DNA from: Leptolyngbyaceae cyanobacterium RM1_406_9
Lineage (GTDB): Bacteria; Cyanobacteriota; Cyanobacteriia; Elainellales; Elainellaceae
Assembly (NCBI GenBank): GCA_012033355.1
Contig: JAAUQZ010000023.1
Coordinates: 1-33,804, forward strand
Length of the DNA stretch: 33,804 nt
Direction: 5' to 3'
A model generated the notes under the pieces. The model was not told the origin of the DNA. It made no database searches and saw nothing but the letters and a program-made list of their open reading frames with translations. The first letter of the stretch is position 1. Each line of letters opens with the position of its first letter. Shown here in pieces: positions 33,591-33,804 of this stretch. Position numbers and translations under genes: made by a program.

Positions 33591-33804
33591 ATGAGAACTG
33601 AACTCCATGTACCGAGCGACCTGAAGTTTCTGACAATCGTTGAAAACTGGCTTTTAGGTTCTCTAGAATCAGAGTTGGGCAATGAGGTTGATTGGCCGCG
33701 TCAGGCCAATCGACTGCGCCTGGTGCTCGTAGAAGCTTATTCAAACGTGGTGCGTCATGCCCACCGCGATCAGCCCAACTTGCCTGTGCTGATTCGCCTG
33801 GAGC
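33591..33804 (+). CDS. RsbW-like anti-sigma ATPase/serine kinase, 5' part
   Basis: The frame starts at an ATG three bases after the phosphatase stop, with GGAGG about 12 bases upstream inside that gene. It runs off the window. The 71 visible residues (MRTELHVPSDLKFLTIVENW, then RLRLVLVEAYSNVVRHAHRD) match the N-terminal part of GHKL-fold anti-sigma factor kinases, including the N box EAYSNVVRHAH. This kinase and the phosphatase upstream would act in opposite directions on a shared STAS-domain substrate that is not in the window. Confidence 0.85.
   Translation, partial: MRTELHVPSDLKFLTIVENWLLGSLESELGNEVDWPRQANRLRLVLVEAYSNVVRHAHRDQPNLPVLIRLE

Overview
The window reads as chromosomal DNA of a cyanobacterium. 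The HIP1 octamer GCGATCGC is scattered through almost every gene, and the gene set is typically cyanobacterial: PipY/YggS-SepF-ProC, a CbiD with the cyanobacterial [10 protein letters not shown] start, a DUF4327 protein, a VTE6-like DUF92 protein, pentapeptide repeats, a RodZ-like protein and heptamer STRR repeats. A filamentous, Leptolyngbya-like organism is a reasonable guess, but the sequence does not fix the genus. I saw no rRNA, tRNA or CRISPR array.

Layout. 1-3.2 kb: the tail of an IS5-type transposase and a hairpin MITE lie directly upstream of pipY (yggS), followed by sepF and proC. 3.24-3.38 kb: a short gap with three phased TTTTCCACA DnaA-box-like motifs. 3.4-8.8 kb: housekeeping genes guaA and cbiD (minus), moaA (plus), rpsD (minus) and a DUF4327 gene. 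9.1-12.4 kb: a minus-strand pair, an FHA protein followed by a PP2C phosphatase. Both carry an N-terminal double zinc ribbon with nearly identical cysteine spacing, and the phosphatase also has a kinase-like segment without catalytic motifs. 12.5-14.8 kb: small or uncharacterised proteins (a Cys/Trp-rich small protein, a DUF4349 lipoprotein, a DUF1643 protein, a small secreted protein).

14.8-22.4 kb is an accessory, partly decayed region. It holds a chimeric epimerase missing its NAD-binding motif, a thioredoxin/NHL protein, an orphan HicB-like protein, a DUF92 protein, a frameshifted alpha/beta hydrolase, a UmuD/LexA-like S24 protein with a possible operator pair, and a type II toxin-antitoxin cassette. 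The cassette lies between a diverged 5' fragment of a glyoxalase-family gene and the full but frameshifted copy. 22.3-26.6 kb: a lipase, a long disordered secreted protein, a pentapeptide-repeat protein and a small conserved-looking ORF. A candidate small RNA with its own terminator follows.

27.0-33.8 kb is rich in regulators: a RodZ-like protein, a Crp/Fnr regulator, a PAS histidine kinase divergent from a NarL/LuxR response regulator, and a receiver-GAF-SpoIIE phosphatase followed at once by an RsbW-like ATPase cut by the window end. The last two look like the core of a partner-switching pathway. All functional assignments rest on motif and family recognition by eye; no database search was run.
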